A stretch of DNA of 64,000 bases from JANQIO01 sp965601975 (GCA_965601975.1 OZ271856.1:3720001-3784000), one strand, 5' to 3'. Positions 25,230-35,132 are shown, counted from the first letter of the stretch. Program-made: numbers and translations. The notes: generated from the sequence alone by a model not told the origin.

Positions 25230-25556
25230 CACATCCTCCCAGCACAGGAACACCATATTGTCCGCTTTCGCATACATCGCACGGTGTATGTGGTCTGATG
25301 CCTTTTCACCGCTTTCAATGAGTGCGGTTGCCGCATCCGCCTGGGCGCGGTCCCTGAAGCGCATGAGAAAGAAAAAATCCTGGCTGCGGTCCTTGTCGGT
25401 GTCAAGGATGGTGTCACGCTGACGCGCACCGATGGGACTGACGTCCACCAACAGGTCGTGGGATTGCATATGCTCTGCGTAGTGATCCAGGGCCGCGGCG
25501 AACTCAGGCATGGCCACTCCCGGTCTCAGGTCAAAACAGGTGAGCATATGGAACAC
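25218..25556 (-). CDS. Small protein, possibly a dimeric alpha/beta-barrel (Dabb/ABM-like) fold
   Basis: A 112-residue protein from GTG 25556, with an alternative ATG three codons later. The pattern MLTCFDLRPGVAMPEFAAALDHYAEHM, then DFFFLMRFRDRAQADAATALIES, fits the strand-helix-strand layout of ferredoxin-like dimeric barrel proteins (EthD, ABM, NIPSNAP types). No catalytic signature is clear. It is convergent with the TonB receptor; its stop lies within a hairpin. Function unknown. Confidence 0.55.
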   Translation of the reverse strand: MFHMLTCFDLRPGVAMPEFAAALDHYAEHMQSHDLLVDVSPIGARQRDTILDTDKDRSQDFFFLMRFRDRAQADAATALIESGEKASDHIHRAMYAKADNMVFLCWEDVPRP

Positions 25557-25671
25557 GGTGGACTCCCGGCGATTTTCCGGGATTATACGCCCTATGGATC
25601 AGGACGATTTCCACGGTCGCCCTGTCTATCGTTGCGATGAAAACGGGGCTGCAAAGCCAGGAACAACAGCA

Positions 25672-26568
25672 ATGGGCACCGATCTGAAAACCCGCCTCAA
25701 GCATCCGGCACTCAACGAGTGGCGGCTGTTCTGGCTGGTCGTTGGACCCATGAGCCTGGCCATGGCAGCCTTCATGCTTCTGCGCGACCTGGGAACACCG
25801 GAAGGCGTGTCATCGATGATCCAGACCTCGGTGCGCTGGTCTGTGCCCTGGCTCTTCCTGGCTTTCGCGGCGTCTTCCCTGCAGATTCTGATACCGGGCG
25901 ACGCCAGCCGCTGGCTGCTGCGCAACCGCAAGATACTGGGCCTGTGCTTCGCCGCCGGCATGGCCTGGCAGGTGGGCTTCATCATCTGGCTGGTGGGCTG
26001 GCACACGGACTACTACGTGAACGAGGTCTACGTGCTGCGGGACGTGATCGAGGGACTGGTGGGCTACCTGTTCCTGATCGCCATGACCATCACCTCGTTC
26101 AAGTGGGGCCGCAATCTTCTGACTCCGAAGCCTCGCCAGTGGAAGCTGCTGCACACTCTGGGCATCTACTTTCTCTGGGCCTACGCCTTCGGTACCTATT
26201 GGTACTCGGTGTTCTACTACGAGAATCCGGACGCGCTGCATTACCTGTACTACTGGGCCGGCGTCGCCGCCATCAGTATTCGCATCGCCGCCTGGGTGAA
26301 ACAGCAGGTCAAGTTGCTGGAGAAAGACGCGGAGGTCGGTACGCAACCCGCCTGGATCGCCGCGGGTGGGGTCGCCATTATCGCAGGCGCGATCGGTGCG
26401 GCCACCGGTTCGCTGTGGGAGGGCCTGGCCCATGAACACCTGTACGGGTTCAGCTGGGCGCAGTTCCTGGAGCTGTACGTACCCTACTGGCCGTTTGTCC
26501 CCTACCTGCCGATGTTCGCGTTTGCGCTGGGCGGCTACCTGCTGGTGCGAGCCCGCCGCACTGCCTAG
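25672..26568 (+). CDS. Ferric-reductase-like multi-helix membrane protein
   Basis: A 298-residue protein from ATG 25672 (AGGA about 9 nt upstream; two further in-frame ATGs exist upstream at 25594 and 25510). Seven or so hydrophobic segments include WRLFWLVVGPMSLAMAAFML, LHTLGIYFLWAYAFGTYW and YLPMFAFALGGYLLV. The layout resembles ferric-reductase-like transmembrane domains (MsrQ/YedZ type), with histidines in GWHTDYY and LLHTLG as possible heme ligands. There is no flavin domain. It is convergent with the MFS gene, sharing CTAG as stop on both strands. Confidence 0.5.
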   Translation: MGTDLKTRLKHPALNEWRLFWLVVGPMSLAMAAFMLLRDLGTPEGVSSMIQTSVRWSVPWLFLAFAASSLQILIPGDASRWLLRNRKILGLCFAAGMAWQVGFIIWLVGWHTDYYVNEVYVLRDVIEGLVGYLFLIAMTITSFKWGRNLLTPKPRQWKLLHTLGIYFLWAYAFGTYWYSVFYYENPDALHYLYYWAGVAAISIRIAAWVKQQVKLLEKDAEVGTQPAWIAAGGVAIIAGAIGAATGSLWEGLAHEHLYGFSWAQFLELYVPYWPFVPYLPMFAFALGGYLLVRARRTA

Positions 26569-27785
26569 GACGCATCCGCCAGCGCCGGGATTTCCCGCCT
26601 GAGGCGCAGGTACATGAACGCGTAAATCCCCATGCCGACCAATGACGCCACGGCGCACATAATGAATACTCCGCGATAGCCGAAGCCTGCCGCCAGAATC
26701 GAGGCGGCGATGTTTGGACCGATAATCTGGCCCAGGCCCTGGGCGCCCGGCATCAGTGCGGCGAAGCGGCCCGAGTGGTCGACATTGGCCACAGTCGCCA
26801 TCTGGTAGACGTCGACAAAGATCCACAGGAAGTTGAAGCTGAACAGGCTGACCACCAGGATGCGATCGTTGATGCCGTTTGCCAGCATGCCGACGATGAT
26901 CGCCTGTACAAACAGCGTCACCAGCAAAGGCCGCGCCAGGCCGAAGCGATTGCTGATCAGGGTGGCGAACAGGCAGCCGAGAATGGAACAGAAGGATGTC
27001 CACACCAGCACCTTGCCAACCCACTCGGGTGTCGCATCGGAAGCGAGGCTCGCCAGCTCGATGTAGGTCCAGTAGGCGCCGATATTGATATAGGTGGCAA
27101 GGATGGCGCCCAGCACCAGCCAGGGCACCCAGGCCGGCACATGGCGGTGCTCGGTGTGGTGGCCGCCGTCTTCCTCGGGCACATCAAGGGTGACATCCAG
27201 GGCCTTGTCCACCGGGCGCGCCGGCAGCCAGGCCAGGAATAGCAGTCCGAAGGCATAGAAGCCGATGAACACGAGGTAGATGCCGTTCATGGTCAGCTGG
27301 GGCAGGAAATGCAGCTCCAGGGCCTGGGAGAACGCAAAGGCGAACAGCATGAGGTTGTAGGCCCGGGCGGGATTCGAGGTAGCGCCCAGCGTCGCAACAG
27401 CGACCGCCGTATACAGGCCACTGCCGATGCCGGCGAAGAAGCGGAGCCACAACACCGACTGGTACTCGACCATGACCATACAGAGGGTGTTGGCACCGAT
27501 GGCCAGACCGGCACCTAGCAACACAATTCCGCGGCGATTCCAGCGACCGATAACCATGGCCGTGAGCACCGCGCCCAGGGACAGCCCCCCGAGATCTGCG
27601 CCCGCTACCCTGCCCACCTCGACTTCTGAGAATCCCAGTTGGGTCACCCAGGCGGTGCTGATTACGGGGACGCCCACCAGCACACCGTAGCCCACCAGCG
27701 TCATGTACAGGGCGATCACGATGGACTGCCACCGGTCGAAGACCGATTTTTCGTGCACCAGTTCCGGCGCGGCAGCTACAGACAT
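26565..27785 (-). CDS. MFS transporter
   Basis: A 406-residue protein with about 12 hydrophobic segments in two halves separated by a cytoplasmic loop rich in histidine and acid (EEDGGHHTEHRHV, about 205-218). The MFS motif A-like RWNRRGIVLLGAGL follows helix 2. It is the last gene of the leftward run GFA-symporter-flavoprotein-MFS, starting 6 bp after the flavoprotein stop. It probably moves the substrate or a product of that flavoprotein; direction unknown. The histidine-rich loop might bind metal, but that is speculative. Confidence 0.85.
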   Translation of the reverse strand: MSVAAAPELVHEKSVFDRWQSIVIALYMTLVGYGVLVGVPVISTAWVTQLGFSEVEVGRVAGADLGGLSLGAVLTAMVIGRWNRRGIVLLGAGLAIGANTLCMVMVEYQSVLWLRFFAGIGSGLYTAVAVATLGATSNPARAYNLMLFAFAFSQALELHFLPQLTMNGIYLVFIGFYAFGLLFLAWLPARPVDKALDVTLDVPEEDGGHHTEHRHVPAWVPWLVLGAILATYINIGAYWTYIELASLASDATPEWVGKVLVWTSFCSILGCLFATLISNRFGLARPLLVTLFVQAIIVGMLANGINDRILVVSLFSFNFLWIFVDVYQMATVANVDHSGRFAALMPGAQGLGQIIGPNIAASILAAGFGYRGVFIMCAVASLVGMGIYAFMYLRLRREIPALADAS

Positions 27786-27791
27786 GGCGGG

Positions 27792-29384
27792 CTACCTGTC
27801 GGAGAGAATGCGTTTGGCCGCATTGTGACCCGGCGCGCCGGTGACGCCGCCCCCGGGATGGGCGCCGGAGCCGCATAGGTACAGGCCCGGCACCGGGGTC
27901 GCGTACTGGGCCGCCTGCGGGTGCGGGCGCATGCTGAACAGCTGATCCGGCTCGAGGCGGCCGTGGCAGATATCCCCACGGGTCATGCCGAAGGTCCGCT
28001 CGATATCCAGCGGTGTCAGGCACTGCACGTGTTCCAGTATCTGCGGCAGGTTCGGGATAAAGCGCTCGATGTAGTCGAGGATGTCGTGCACGACCCTGTC
28101 CTTCTCGTTATCCCAGTGCTTGCCGCCGGCCAGGTCGTAGGGCATGTATTTGCACAGCAGGCTCATGACATGGGTGCCGGGCGCATCGGTCAGGTCGTCG
28201 TCGAGACTGCTTGGAATAATGGCCTCGATAATCGGCGGGGAAGACGGTAATCCCGCCCGCGAGGACCGGTAGGCCTGTTCGACATGATCCTTGCTCTCGA
28301 TGATCGTGATGCTGGCGCGGTGCTGGGGCCCCACCTCGGTGCCGGGAATCGCCGCGAACTCCGGCAGGCCTTTCAGGGCCAGGTTTATGCGCAGTGAAGC
28401 GGACTCCTGCCTGAAGGCGCTGATGTCTCGCGCAAAGGATTCAGGCAGGTGCTCGGCGCCCAGCAGCTTGAGAAAGGTACGTTTCGGGTCGGTGTTGGCC
28501 GCCACGACGGGCGCAGAAATCTCCTCGCCACCGGCCAGGCGCACCCCGGTCACGCGGCCTGCCTCCAGCAGGATCCTGTCTACCGCGGCGTCGGTGCGGA
28601 TTTCCACGCCCTTGTCGCGGGCCGAGGCGGCCATGGCCTGGGTAATGGCACCCATGCCCCCGCGAACAATGCCCCAGGCACCCTTGCGACCGTCGATCTC
28701 GCCCACCGCGTGGTGCAGCATCGACAGGCTGGCGCCGGGCTGCTGCAGGGAGGCGTAGTTGGCGGGCAATATGTGCGCCGCCACCATGGACTTGACCTTG
28801 TCACTGTCGAACCAGCGCTCGATGATGGTGTCCGGCGCGCCGACGAAGAACTGCATCAGCCGCCAGCGCTCATCCTCGTCGAGCTTGTAAATATCGAAGC
28901 CCAGCTTCACCGCGCTCAGCAGGTCGGTGACACCCCCGCCGGACAGTTTCGGCGGAGTCTTCAGCCACTGTTTGGCGAGAATCTCCCCCACGGTTTCGAT
29001 CGTTTCATCAAACGCCAGGTAGGCGTCGTAGTCGGTCTCGGAGAACTTGGCGAACTGGGCCCGGTCATGGGCATCGTCGCCATTCAGCAGCAGGTACTCG
29101 CCGCTGGAATCCAGGTAGAGGGAATTGCCCAGCAGGATGGGTTCGTAGCCGTAGCGCTCGAGTTCCAGGTCCTTCACGACCTCCGGCCGCAGCAGGCTCA
29201 CCACGTAGGAGGCCAGCGAGTTGCGGTAGCCCGGATAAAACTCCTCGGTGACCGCGGCGCCGCCGACCACCGGGCGCTGCTCCAGCACACAGACTTTCAT
29301 GCCGCCCATGGCCAGGTAGTTGGCGGTGGCCAGGCCGTTGTGGCCGCCGCCGATCACGATGGCATCAAAACCCTGCTGACTCAT
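27792..29384 (-). CDS. CrtI/PYROXD2-like FAD oxidoreductase (type C-prime)
   Basis: A 530-residue flavoprotein. ATG 29384 is chosen because it overlaps the symporter TGA (ATGA) and gives MSQQGFDAIVIGGGHNG; the open frame upstream is shadow. GGAAVTEEFYPGYRNS, GAWGIVRGGMGAITQAM and the C-terminal LCGSGAHPGGGVTGAPGHNAA are as in the type C protein at 16214. It sits between an SSS symporter and an MFS transporter in one transcription unit, which ties it to an imported small molecule. Confidence 0.85.
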   Translation of the reverse strand: MSQQGFDAIVIGGGHNGLATANYLAMGGMKVCVLEQRPVVGGAAVTEEFYPGYRNSLASYVVSLLRPEVVKDLELERYGYEPILLGNSLYLDSSGEYLLLNGDDAHDRAQFAKFSETDYDAYLAFDETIETVGEILAKQWLKTPPKLSGGGVTDLLSAVKLGFDIYKLDEDERWRLMQFFVGAPDTIIERWFDSDKVKSMVAAHILPANYASLQQPGASLSMLHHAVGEIDGRKGAWGIVRGGMGAITQAMAASARDKGVEIRTDAAVDRILLEAGRVTGVRLAGGEEISAPVVAANTDPKRTFLKLLGAEHLPESFARDISAFRQESASLRINLALKGLPEFAAIPGTEVGPQHRASITIIESKDHVEQAYRSSRAGLPSSPPIIEAIIPSSLDDDLTDAPGTHVMSLLCKYMPYDLAGGKHWDNEKDRVVHDILDYIERFIPNLPQILEHVQCLTPLDIERTFGMTRGDICHGRLEPDQLFSMRPHPQAAQYATPVPGLYLCGSGAHPGGGVTGAPGHNAAKRILSDR

Positions 29385-31138
29385 GTGACGGTTCCCGGGT
29401 CCGTGATGGGGGCGGGGGTTGCGCCATAGCGATGGCGAATGACCCGCGCGGCGATCAACCCCAGTGCAATGTAAATCACGGGCGTGGTCAGGGAAACCAG
29501 CACCTCCCCGGTATTCCAGTTGAGTGAGCCATCGGCCAGCAACTGGCCGGTCGCCCGCTGGTAGGGAATGACATAGAAGTTGATCATCAGGACGGGAATC
29601 ACGCAGCCGTAGGCAATCAGGCACCAGGGCGCGAACAGCGTCAGGCGCGTCTTGTCGGCGTCGCGATCCTCGGCGGGCACCACGTGCAAGCTCTCGCGGT
29701 AGTCTTTCTCGCGGTTGCTGACCTGGTCACGTCCCGACACCCAGTAGATGGTGGCGATGCTGAGCCCCGCGCCGATCACCACAGGCTGCAGCAGGTAAGG
29801 CCAGGACACTATCTCCGCGTACTCAAGCCACGCGGGAATCACGTTGCCGAGGAATCCGATCGTCATGCCCCAAAACGCCGCCGGCCCGGTGATGCGATTG
29901 CTCCACACGCTCATGAGGGCCACCGGGCCCCAGGATGAGGCAAAGACCGTACCGATGAACAACATCAGCCAGAACACATTGGGCGGGAAGATGAAACTCA
30001 AGCCCAGGGTCGCCAGGCCCGTCGCCCCCATCACCCAGCGAGTCGTGGACAGGCTGCGCTCTTCACCGTGGCCCATCAGGTCATTGCTGACGCTGAATCC
30101 CACCAGTGACAGGAAGGTGGAGGCAGAGGACAGGGCCGCTGCCATGATGCCGGCGATCAGCAGTGCACCGAGGATATCCGGGACCAGGTTCCTCGCGGCC
30201 CAGAGGATTACCGTTTCCGACGGCGTGATCTCCGGGTTGGCGAGATTGATCAGGCCGCCCACGCCGTATATCAGGATCTGCATCAGGATGACCGCGAAGC
30301 AGGCATAGATCGCGGCACGCAGCACCACGTGCTCATCGCGGGCCATCAGGTGTCGGCTGGCCTGCCAGGGGCTGACCGCGTAAACGATGCCCCAGGCCAT
30401 ATCGATGACCACCGCCCAGAGCACGTAGTCCAGGGGCGTTGGCCAGTAGGTGTCTGGACCCACCGTGCCATGCCAGCTGGCGATATCCGGCTTGCTCTCC
30501 AGCGTGGCCATCCCGCTGATCGCCTGTGTCACACCGCCAAAGCCGTCAACGACGTAGCCCACGAACAGGACGGTGGCGACGGTGAACAGCAGGAACATCA
30601 GCGTATCCGTCAGGATCACGCCCCGCGAGCCGGCGTACAGGGTGAACAGGGTGTAGCCCAGCCAGGTCAGCACCAGGCCCTGGCTGTAGGAAAGAGGCAG
30701 GAGTTCGGACAACAGGATGGCTGCACCCTGGGTGACCACCAGCAGGTAACCGCCAAGGCCCAGGATGATCGTGACGCCCGCGACCTTCTGCACACGGGGG
30801 TCGTCAAAGCGCTGGCCGAAGTAGTCAGCCACGGTCGGTGCGCGGGAGCGGCGCAGGAACGTACCGAACAGCAGGGCACCGTAGATATAGCCGATGACGG
30901 CGATGCCAGGAAACAGCAGGTAGGGACCCATCTGGCCGTCATAGGTAAAGCCGGCTTCGCCGAGGAAGATGGAGGTACTGAAGACACTGGCCACCAGGCT
31001 GCCGACGATCAGCAGCGTCGGTGCGCGCCGTCCCGCGACGTAGTAATCATCCAGGTTCTTGATGCCACGCCCCGACCAGGTTCCCACCACCACAAACAGC
31101 AGGACGCTCAGGGCCAGTGTCAGGGTATAGATGTCCAC
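29381..31138 (-). CDS. Sodium:solute symporter (SSS family)
   Basis: A 585-residue protein with about 13 hydrophobic segments. The N-terminal LDDYYVAGRRAPTLLIVGSLVAS and GEAGFTYDGQMGPYLLF are typical of SSS transporters (PutP/SGLT family), as is the ASTFLSLVGFSVSNDL region that helps form the Na+ site. Substrates in this family include sugars, amino acids, proline, choline-like and organic-acid solutes; I cannot choose. It starts 6 bp after the GFA gene and overlaps the flavoprotein start by 4 bp. Confidence 0.9.
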   Translation of the reverse strand: MDIYTLTLALSVLLFVVVGTWSGRGIKNLDDYYVAGRRAPTLLIVGSLVASVFSTSIFLGEAGFTYDGQMGPYLLFPGIAVIGYIYGALLFGTFLRRSRAPTVADYFGQRFDDPRVQKVAGVTIILGLGGYLLVVTQGAAILLSELLPLSYSQGLVLTWLGYTLFTLYAGSRGVILTDTLMFLLFTVATVLFVGYVVDGFGGVTQAISGMATLESKPDIASWHGTVGPDTYWPTPLDYVLWAVVIDMAWGIVYAVSPWQASRHLMARDEHVVLRAAIYACFAVILMQILIYGVGGLINLANPEITPSETVILWAARNLVPDILGALLIAGIMAAALSSASTFLSLVGFSVSNDLMGHGEERSLSTTRWVMGATGLATLGLSFIFPPNVFWLMLFIGTVFASSWGPVALMSVWSNRITGPAAFWGMTIGFLGNVIPAWLEYAEIVSWPYLLQPVVIGAGLSIATIYWVSGRDQVSNREKDYRESLHVVPAEDRDADKTRLTLFAPWCLIAYGCVIPVLMINFYVIPYQRATGQLLADGSLNWNTGEVLVSLTTPVIYIALGLIAARVIRHRYGATPAPITDPGTVT

Positions 31139-31144
31139 GCGCTA

Positions 31145-31549
31145 TCAGTCTTCGGGGGGGAATTCGTCGTACTGCGGCGCGCCGTCGGCGATCTCGTGCC
31201 AGGGCGCCCTGGATCCCACGAAGATGTGGTAGGCGGGGGGCGTGGGCGGGTTGCCATCCACGGTTCCCATGGCGAGATAGATCGACTCCGGCTCATCGCT
31301 CAGGGTCACTCCGAGGCTGGAGCCACAGTGACGACAGAACAGGCGTTGATGGGTATCGGAAGATGCATAGGCTGACACCTCGCTCTCCCCGGCCGCGTAA
31401 TGAAAATCCTCGAGTTCCACGCCGGCAAAGGTTGCAAAGGCCGCCCCGTGCAAACGGCGGCACTGGCTACAATGGCAGTGACTGTAGTCGTGAATCGGCC
31501 CGTCGACCCGGTAACGCACCGCGCCGCACTCACAGCGTCCCTCGAACAT
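31145..31549 (-). CDS. GFA (glutathione-dependent formaldehyde-activating/CENP-V-like) zinc protein
   Basis: A 134-residue protein with the GFA zinc-cysteine pattern: CECGAVRY at 6-13, HCHCSQCRR at 24-32 and CRHCGSSLG near 76-84. The family founder was described as helping formaldehyde meet glutathione, but many members have other or unknown roles. First gene of the leftward GFA-SSS-flavoprotein-MFS unit, 90 bp downstream of the aldehyde dehydrogenase. A formaldehyde role would suit demethylation chemistry nearby; that link is inference. Confidence 0.85.
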   Translation of the reverse strand: MFEGRCECGAVRYRVDGPIHDYSHCHCSQCRRLHGAAFATFAGVELEDFHYAAGESEVSAYASSDTHQRLFCRHCGSSLGVTLSDEPESIYLAMGTVDGNPPTPPAYHIFVGSRAPWHEIADGAPQYDEFPPED

Positions 31550-31639
31550 GGCCTGGCTCCTCGTTTTTATCGGATCATACCTGCATCCGAACGCCCTGTT
31601 ATTGGAGCCTATAGGACAAGACAGGCAGGGCTTTTCACC

Positions 31640-33163
31640 CTACTCCGCGATATTGATCCAGGCGGCCTTCTCCTGGGTATAGCTGACCACCGATGCCATG
31701 CAGTTGTCGCGGGCATTGCCGGACTGCTTGAAGCCGCCAAAGGGCAGTGTCATGTCCGCCTCGTCGTAGGTATTGACCCAGACCACGCCCGCCTCGAGAT
31801 CGCGGATGATACGGTGCGCCTTGCCCACGTCCGCGGTCCAGACGCTGGCGGCCAGGCCGTAGGGTGTATCGTTGGCGATGGCCACGGCCTGTTCCGGGCT
31901 CGCCACCGGCAGGATGGACGCCACCGGGCCGAAGATTTCCTCTCGCGCAATGGTCATGTCGTTGTCCACTTCCGAGAACAGGGTGGGCTCCACGTAGGCG
32001 CCCTGCTCCAGCCCTTCCGGCACGCCGCCGCCGAATTCCAGGGATGCCCCCTCCTCGCGCCCTGACTCGATATAGCCCAGGACCCGTTGCTGGGCCTCGA
32101 AGGTGACAAGCGGCCCCATCATCGTCTCGGGGTCGAGCGGATCGCCGACCCTGAACTCCTCGCGGCCGCGCTCGCGGAAGGCGGCAACGAAGTCATCGTA
32201 GATGCCGCGCTCCACCAGCAGGCGGGAGCCGGCATTGCAGACTTCACCCTGGTTGGAGTAGATGCCGTAGATGGCGGACTCGATCGCGGCATCGAGATCG
32301 GGCAGGTCCTCCAGGAAAATCTGCGGCGACTTGCCGCCGGTCTCCAGGGAGACACGCTTCATGTTGGACTTCCCCGCGTACTGCAACATCAGCTTGCCCA
32401 CGGCGGTGGAGCCGGTGAAGCTGATCTTGTCGACGTCGTTGTGCAGGGCCAGGGCCTTACCGGCGACTTCACCGAGGCCGTTGACCACGTTGAACACCCC
32501 GGGCGGGCCGCCCGCCTCCACAAACAGCTGCGCCAGGCGCAGGCAGCTCAGGGGCGACTGCTCCGCGGGCTTCAGGACCACGCTGTTGCCCGCCGCCAGG
32601 GCCGGGGCAAATTTCCAGGCGGCCATCAGCATGGGGTAGTTCCAGGGCGAGATGGCGCCGACCACCCCGTAGGGCTCACGACTGACGAAGTGCAGGGCCT
32701 CGCTGTCGGTATTGGTGACCCGGCCCTCGATCTTGTCGATGCACTCACCGCAGAACTGGATGAAATCCGCCACGCCCGGCAGATCGTCCTCCACCATGGC
32801 CGCAATCGGCTTGCCCATGTCGAGAGTGTCCAGCACCGCGAGGGCGCGGCCGTCCTGCCGCACCAGATCGGCAAAGCGGTACATCACTGCCATGCGGTCG
32901 CGGGGCGCCATCCGTGCCCAACTGCCACCGCGAAAGCTCTCGCGCGCCGTCGCCACCGCGCGGTCGATATCGGCGCCGTCGCCGGCGCTGACCGCCGCAA
33001 TCACCTCGCCGTTGGCGGGATTGATACTCTCGACAACGCCACCGGCGGCTGGCTCGACAAAGTCGCCGCCGATAAAAAGCCGTGTCGGCGTCGAACCCAG
33101 GGTCTCTGAGGCAGCGCTCTCCCAATCCGCCTTGCTCAACTCACCCAGTTGCGACAAGTCCAT
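31640..33163 (-). CDS. NAD(P)-dependent aldehyde dehydrogenase, PuuC-like
   Basis: A 507-residue ALDH of standard length. Catalytic C309 (NQGEVCNAG), general base E274 (SLETGGKSP), oxyanion N175 (SPWNYP) and the GSTAVGK cofactor loop at 251-257 are all present. The N-terminal KADWESAAS...TRLFIGGDF and C-terminal NTYDEADMTLPFGGFKQSGN follow gamma-glutamyl-gamma-aminobutyraldehyde dehydrogenase (PuuC) closely. The likely reaction is oxidation of an amino-aldehyde to the acid. It sits 51 bp downstream of a TPR protein gene and 90 bp upstream of the GFA unit on the same strand. Confidence 0.88.
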   Translation of the reverse strand: MDLSQLGELSKADWESAASETLGSTPTRLFIGGDFVEPAAGGVVESINPANGEVIAAVSAGDGADIDRAVATARESFRGGSWARMAPRDRMAVMYRFADLVRQDGRALAVLDTLDMGKPIAAMVEDDLPGVADFIQFCGECIDKIEGRVTNTDSEALHFVSREPYGVVGAISPWNYPMLMAAWKFAPALAAGNSVVLKPAEQSPLSCLRLAQLFVEAGGPPGVFNVVNGLGEVAGKALALHNDVDKISFTGSTAVGKLMLQYAGKSNMKRVSLETGGKSPQIFLEDLPDLDAAIESAIYGIYSNQGEVCNAGSRLLVERGIYDDFVAAFRERGREEFRVGDPLDPETMMGPLVTFEAQQRVLGYIESGREEGASLEFGGGVPEGLEQGAYVEPTLFSEVDNDMTIAREEIFGPVASILPVASPEQAVAIANDTPYGLAASVWTADVGKAHRIIRDLEAGVVWVNTYDEADMTLPFGGFKQSGNARDNCMASVVSYTQEKAAWINIAE

Positions 33164-33214
33164 ATTTCTTCTTCCTTAGCCGCATCAGGGCGGTCATCGT
33201 GTATTCCCGTGCTG

Positions 33215-35029
33215 TCACAGCGCCTCGAGACGCAGCGCGTCGGCGTCGCCCAGCCAGGCCTGGCGGAAGCGCGTGTCGGCAAACTTCGCCGCCGCGTCAT
33301 TACCCAGCGCCACCTGCGCCTCGCGCAAACCGTACAGCGCCCAGGCATTGTTCGGCGCGTCCACCAGGGCGCGGATGAACACCGCCTCGGCGCGATGGGC
33401 CTGCCCATCCATCAGGAGCGTAGCCCCGAGCATCTGCCGCACCGGGAAATACCAGTAGGACGGTTCGGAGTAGAACATGGCGTCCTGCAGCGCGGCTGCA
33501 TTCTCCAGCTTTTCAATGGCGGGTTTCAACTGGCCGGCTCGGATATCCGCCCGCGCCCGGATCACGTCAGCGGCGATGCGCGCCAAGGTCGGTGCCGGCA
33601 AACCGCCGGCATCCAGGGCCTGCATGCCAGAGCTTGACACGAGTTTCTCCACAGCGTCTGCTTCTCGCAGCGCTCCACCGGTGTCACCCCTGCGGGCCAG
33701 CACCTCGCCGCGCGCGTAGTGCCACATGGCCTTGAGGTAGGGCAGTTCGTCACCCGGGTCTTCCAGCTGCAGAATCGTATCGCCCGCGCCGAACTGCACG
33801 TAGGCAAAATAAGGTGCGACCTTTATCGCCTGGACCCAGGGAGCCAACTTGACCATCTGTGCCGGCATCTTCTGATCCAGCTTCCCGGCCAGCTCTATGG
33901 CGGCCTTGCCATCACCGGCCATCTGCGCCGAAGTCAGTGCGGAGTGAATGTTGTGGGTGTAGTAGCCGTACTCGTACAACGGGCTCGCCTGTGACTCGGC
34001 CAGGTAGGCCTCATTGGCCTTCACCGCGGCCACATTGATCCTGTAGGCGTCGATATAGCGCCCCACCCGGTGATAGGTGTGCGAGGGCATATGCACCAGG
34101 TGCCCGGCCGCGGGCGCCAGGCCGCTCAGCCGGTCTGCACCTGCTTCGGCGCGATAGGGATCTGTAGAGGCCTCCGTGACATGGATATAGAGGTGAATCG
34201 CCGCCGCGTGATTGGGGTTGCGTTCGTGCACCGTCTCCAGCTGGTCGAGGATTTCGACGGTCCGCCCCTTCGGTGTGCGGTAGTCCGCTTCCCAGTAGTC
34301 CCAGGGTTGCGCGTCCATCATCGCCTCGGCCGCCAGTGCCCGCATGTTGTCATCTTCCGGATAGGCCTTCGCGACTTTGAGCATCGCCACGGCATAGGCC
34401 TCGTCACGCTGCCCGCGATCGCTCAGGCCGTCCGGCCCGTAGCGCGCCTCAAGCGCCTTGATCAGCGCCCGCTCCTCTTTGGTGGCACCACCTGCAAGCG
34501 AGGCGGCTTTCCGGACGGCCGCATACGCCAGCGGAGCCGCTTCGGCATCCATCGGTGCGTTGATGTTAGGCCCCAGCACCAGCGCCTCGCCCCAGTAGCA
34601 CATCGCGCAATCAGGATCGAGCTGCTGCGCCCAGCGGAAGGACCGCAGCGCCTCGATGTGATTGAAATCGTTGGCGATGCGCATGCCCTGGTTGAAGTAG
34701 GCCTGCGCCTTCTTGCTGCTGGTGGTAATTGGGATATCGAAGGTACCGAGGTCCGCCCACAGCGGTGGCGCAGACTTCGGCGCCGGGTCGCGCGACATCT
34801 CTGCCGCCTGCAGCCGCGCAATTCGCAAGAACGGTTCGCGCTTCCCCGTGCTGCCATTATCGTCGGTGCCATTGCATAGCGGTCGGGCGATATCCACGGG
34901 ATCCAGCAGCGCTTCCAGGTAACCGGCGTCACCGGAGGCTCGCGGGGCCTGCTCTCCGAACTCTATGCCAGTACCACCCACCAGTGTGACGGCCGCCAGG
35001 CCGGCGACCAGCGTTGCTCTACCTTTCAT
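33215..35029 (-). CDS. Exported TPR-repeat protein
   Basis: A 604-residue protein with an N-terminal signal-like segment (MKGRATLVAGLAAVTLVGG). TPR-like helices include YFNQGMRIANDFNHIEALRSF, with CAMCYWGEALVLGPNINAPM after it and HMPSHTYHRVGRYIDAYRIN, the His-rich stretch being typical of this uncharacterised TPR group. Probably periplasmic. Function unknown; no partner is obvious beyond the co-directional aldehyde dehydrogenase downstream. Confidence 0.75.
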   Translation of the reverse strand: MKGRATLVAGLAAVTLVGGTGIEFGEQAPRASGDAGYLEALLDPVDIARPLCNGTDDNGSTGKREPFLRIARLQAAEMSRDPAPKSAPPLWADLGTFDIPITTSSKKAQAYFNQGMRIANDFNHIEALRSFRWAQQLDPDCAMCYWGEALVLGPNINAPMDAEAAPLAYAAVRKAASLAGGATKEERALIKALEARYGPDGLSDRGQRDEAYAVAMLKVAKAYPEDDNMRALAAEAMMDAQPWDYWEADYRTPKGRTVEILDQLETVHERNPNHAAAIHLYIHVTEASTDPYRAEAGADRLSGLAPAAGHLVHMPSHTYHRVGRYIDAYRINVAAVKANEAYLAESQASPLYEYGYYTHNIHSALTSAQMAGDGKAAIELAGKLDQKMPAQMVKLAPWVQAIKVAPYFAYVQFGAGDTILQLEDPGDELPYLKAMWHYARGEVLARRGDTGGALREADAVEKLVSSSGMQALDAGGLPAPTLARIAADVIRARADIRAGQLKPAIEKLENAAALQDAMFYSEPSYWYFPVRQMLGATLLMDGQAHRAEAVFIRALVDAPNNAWALYGLREAQVALGNDAAAKFADTRFRQAWLGDADALRLEAL

Positions 35030-35075
35030 CGGTCTCTCCCGGCGCGGGCATCGGCACGCCTGCGCCTGTTAGCCA

Positions 35076-35081
35076 AGTATA
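35076..35081 (-). promoter_or_regulatory. Possible -10 box (TATACT) of the TPR protein gene
   Basis: On the minus strand TATACT lies about 46 bp before the ATG at 35029, within the short gap to the histidine kinase. No clear -35. Confidence 0.3.
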
Positions 35082-35132
35082 GAAGACGCGAAGCTCGGGA
35101 GATGTGGATTCTTGTAGCTGCAGCAGGCGATG

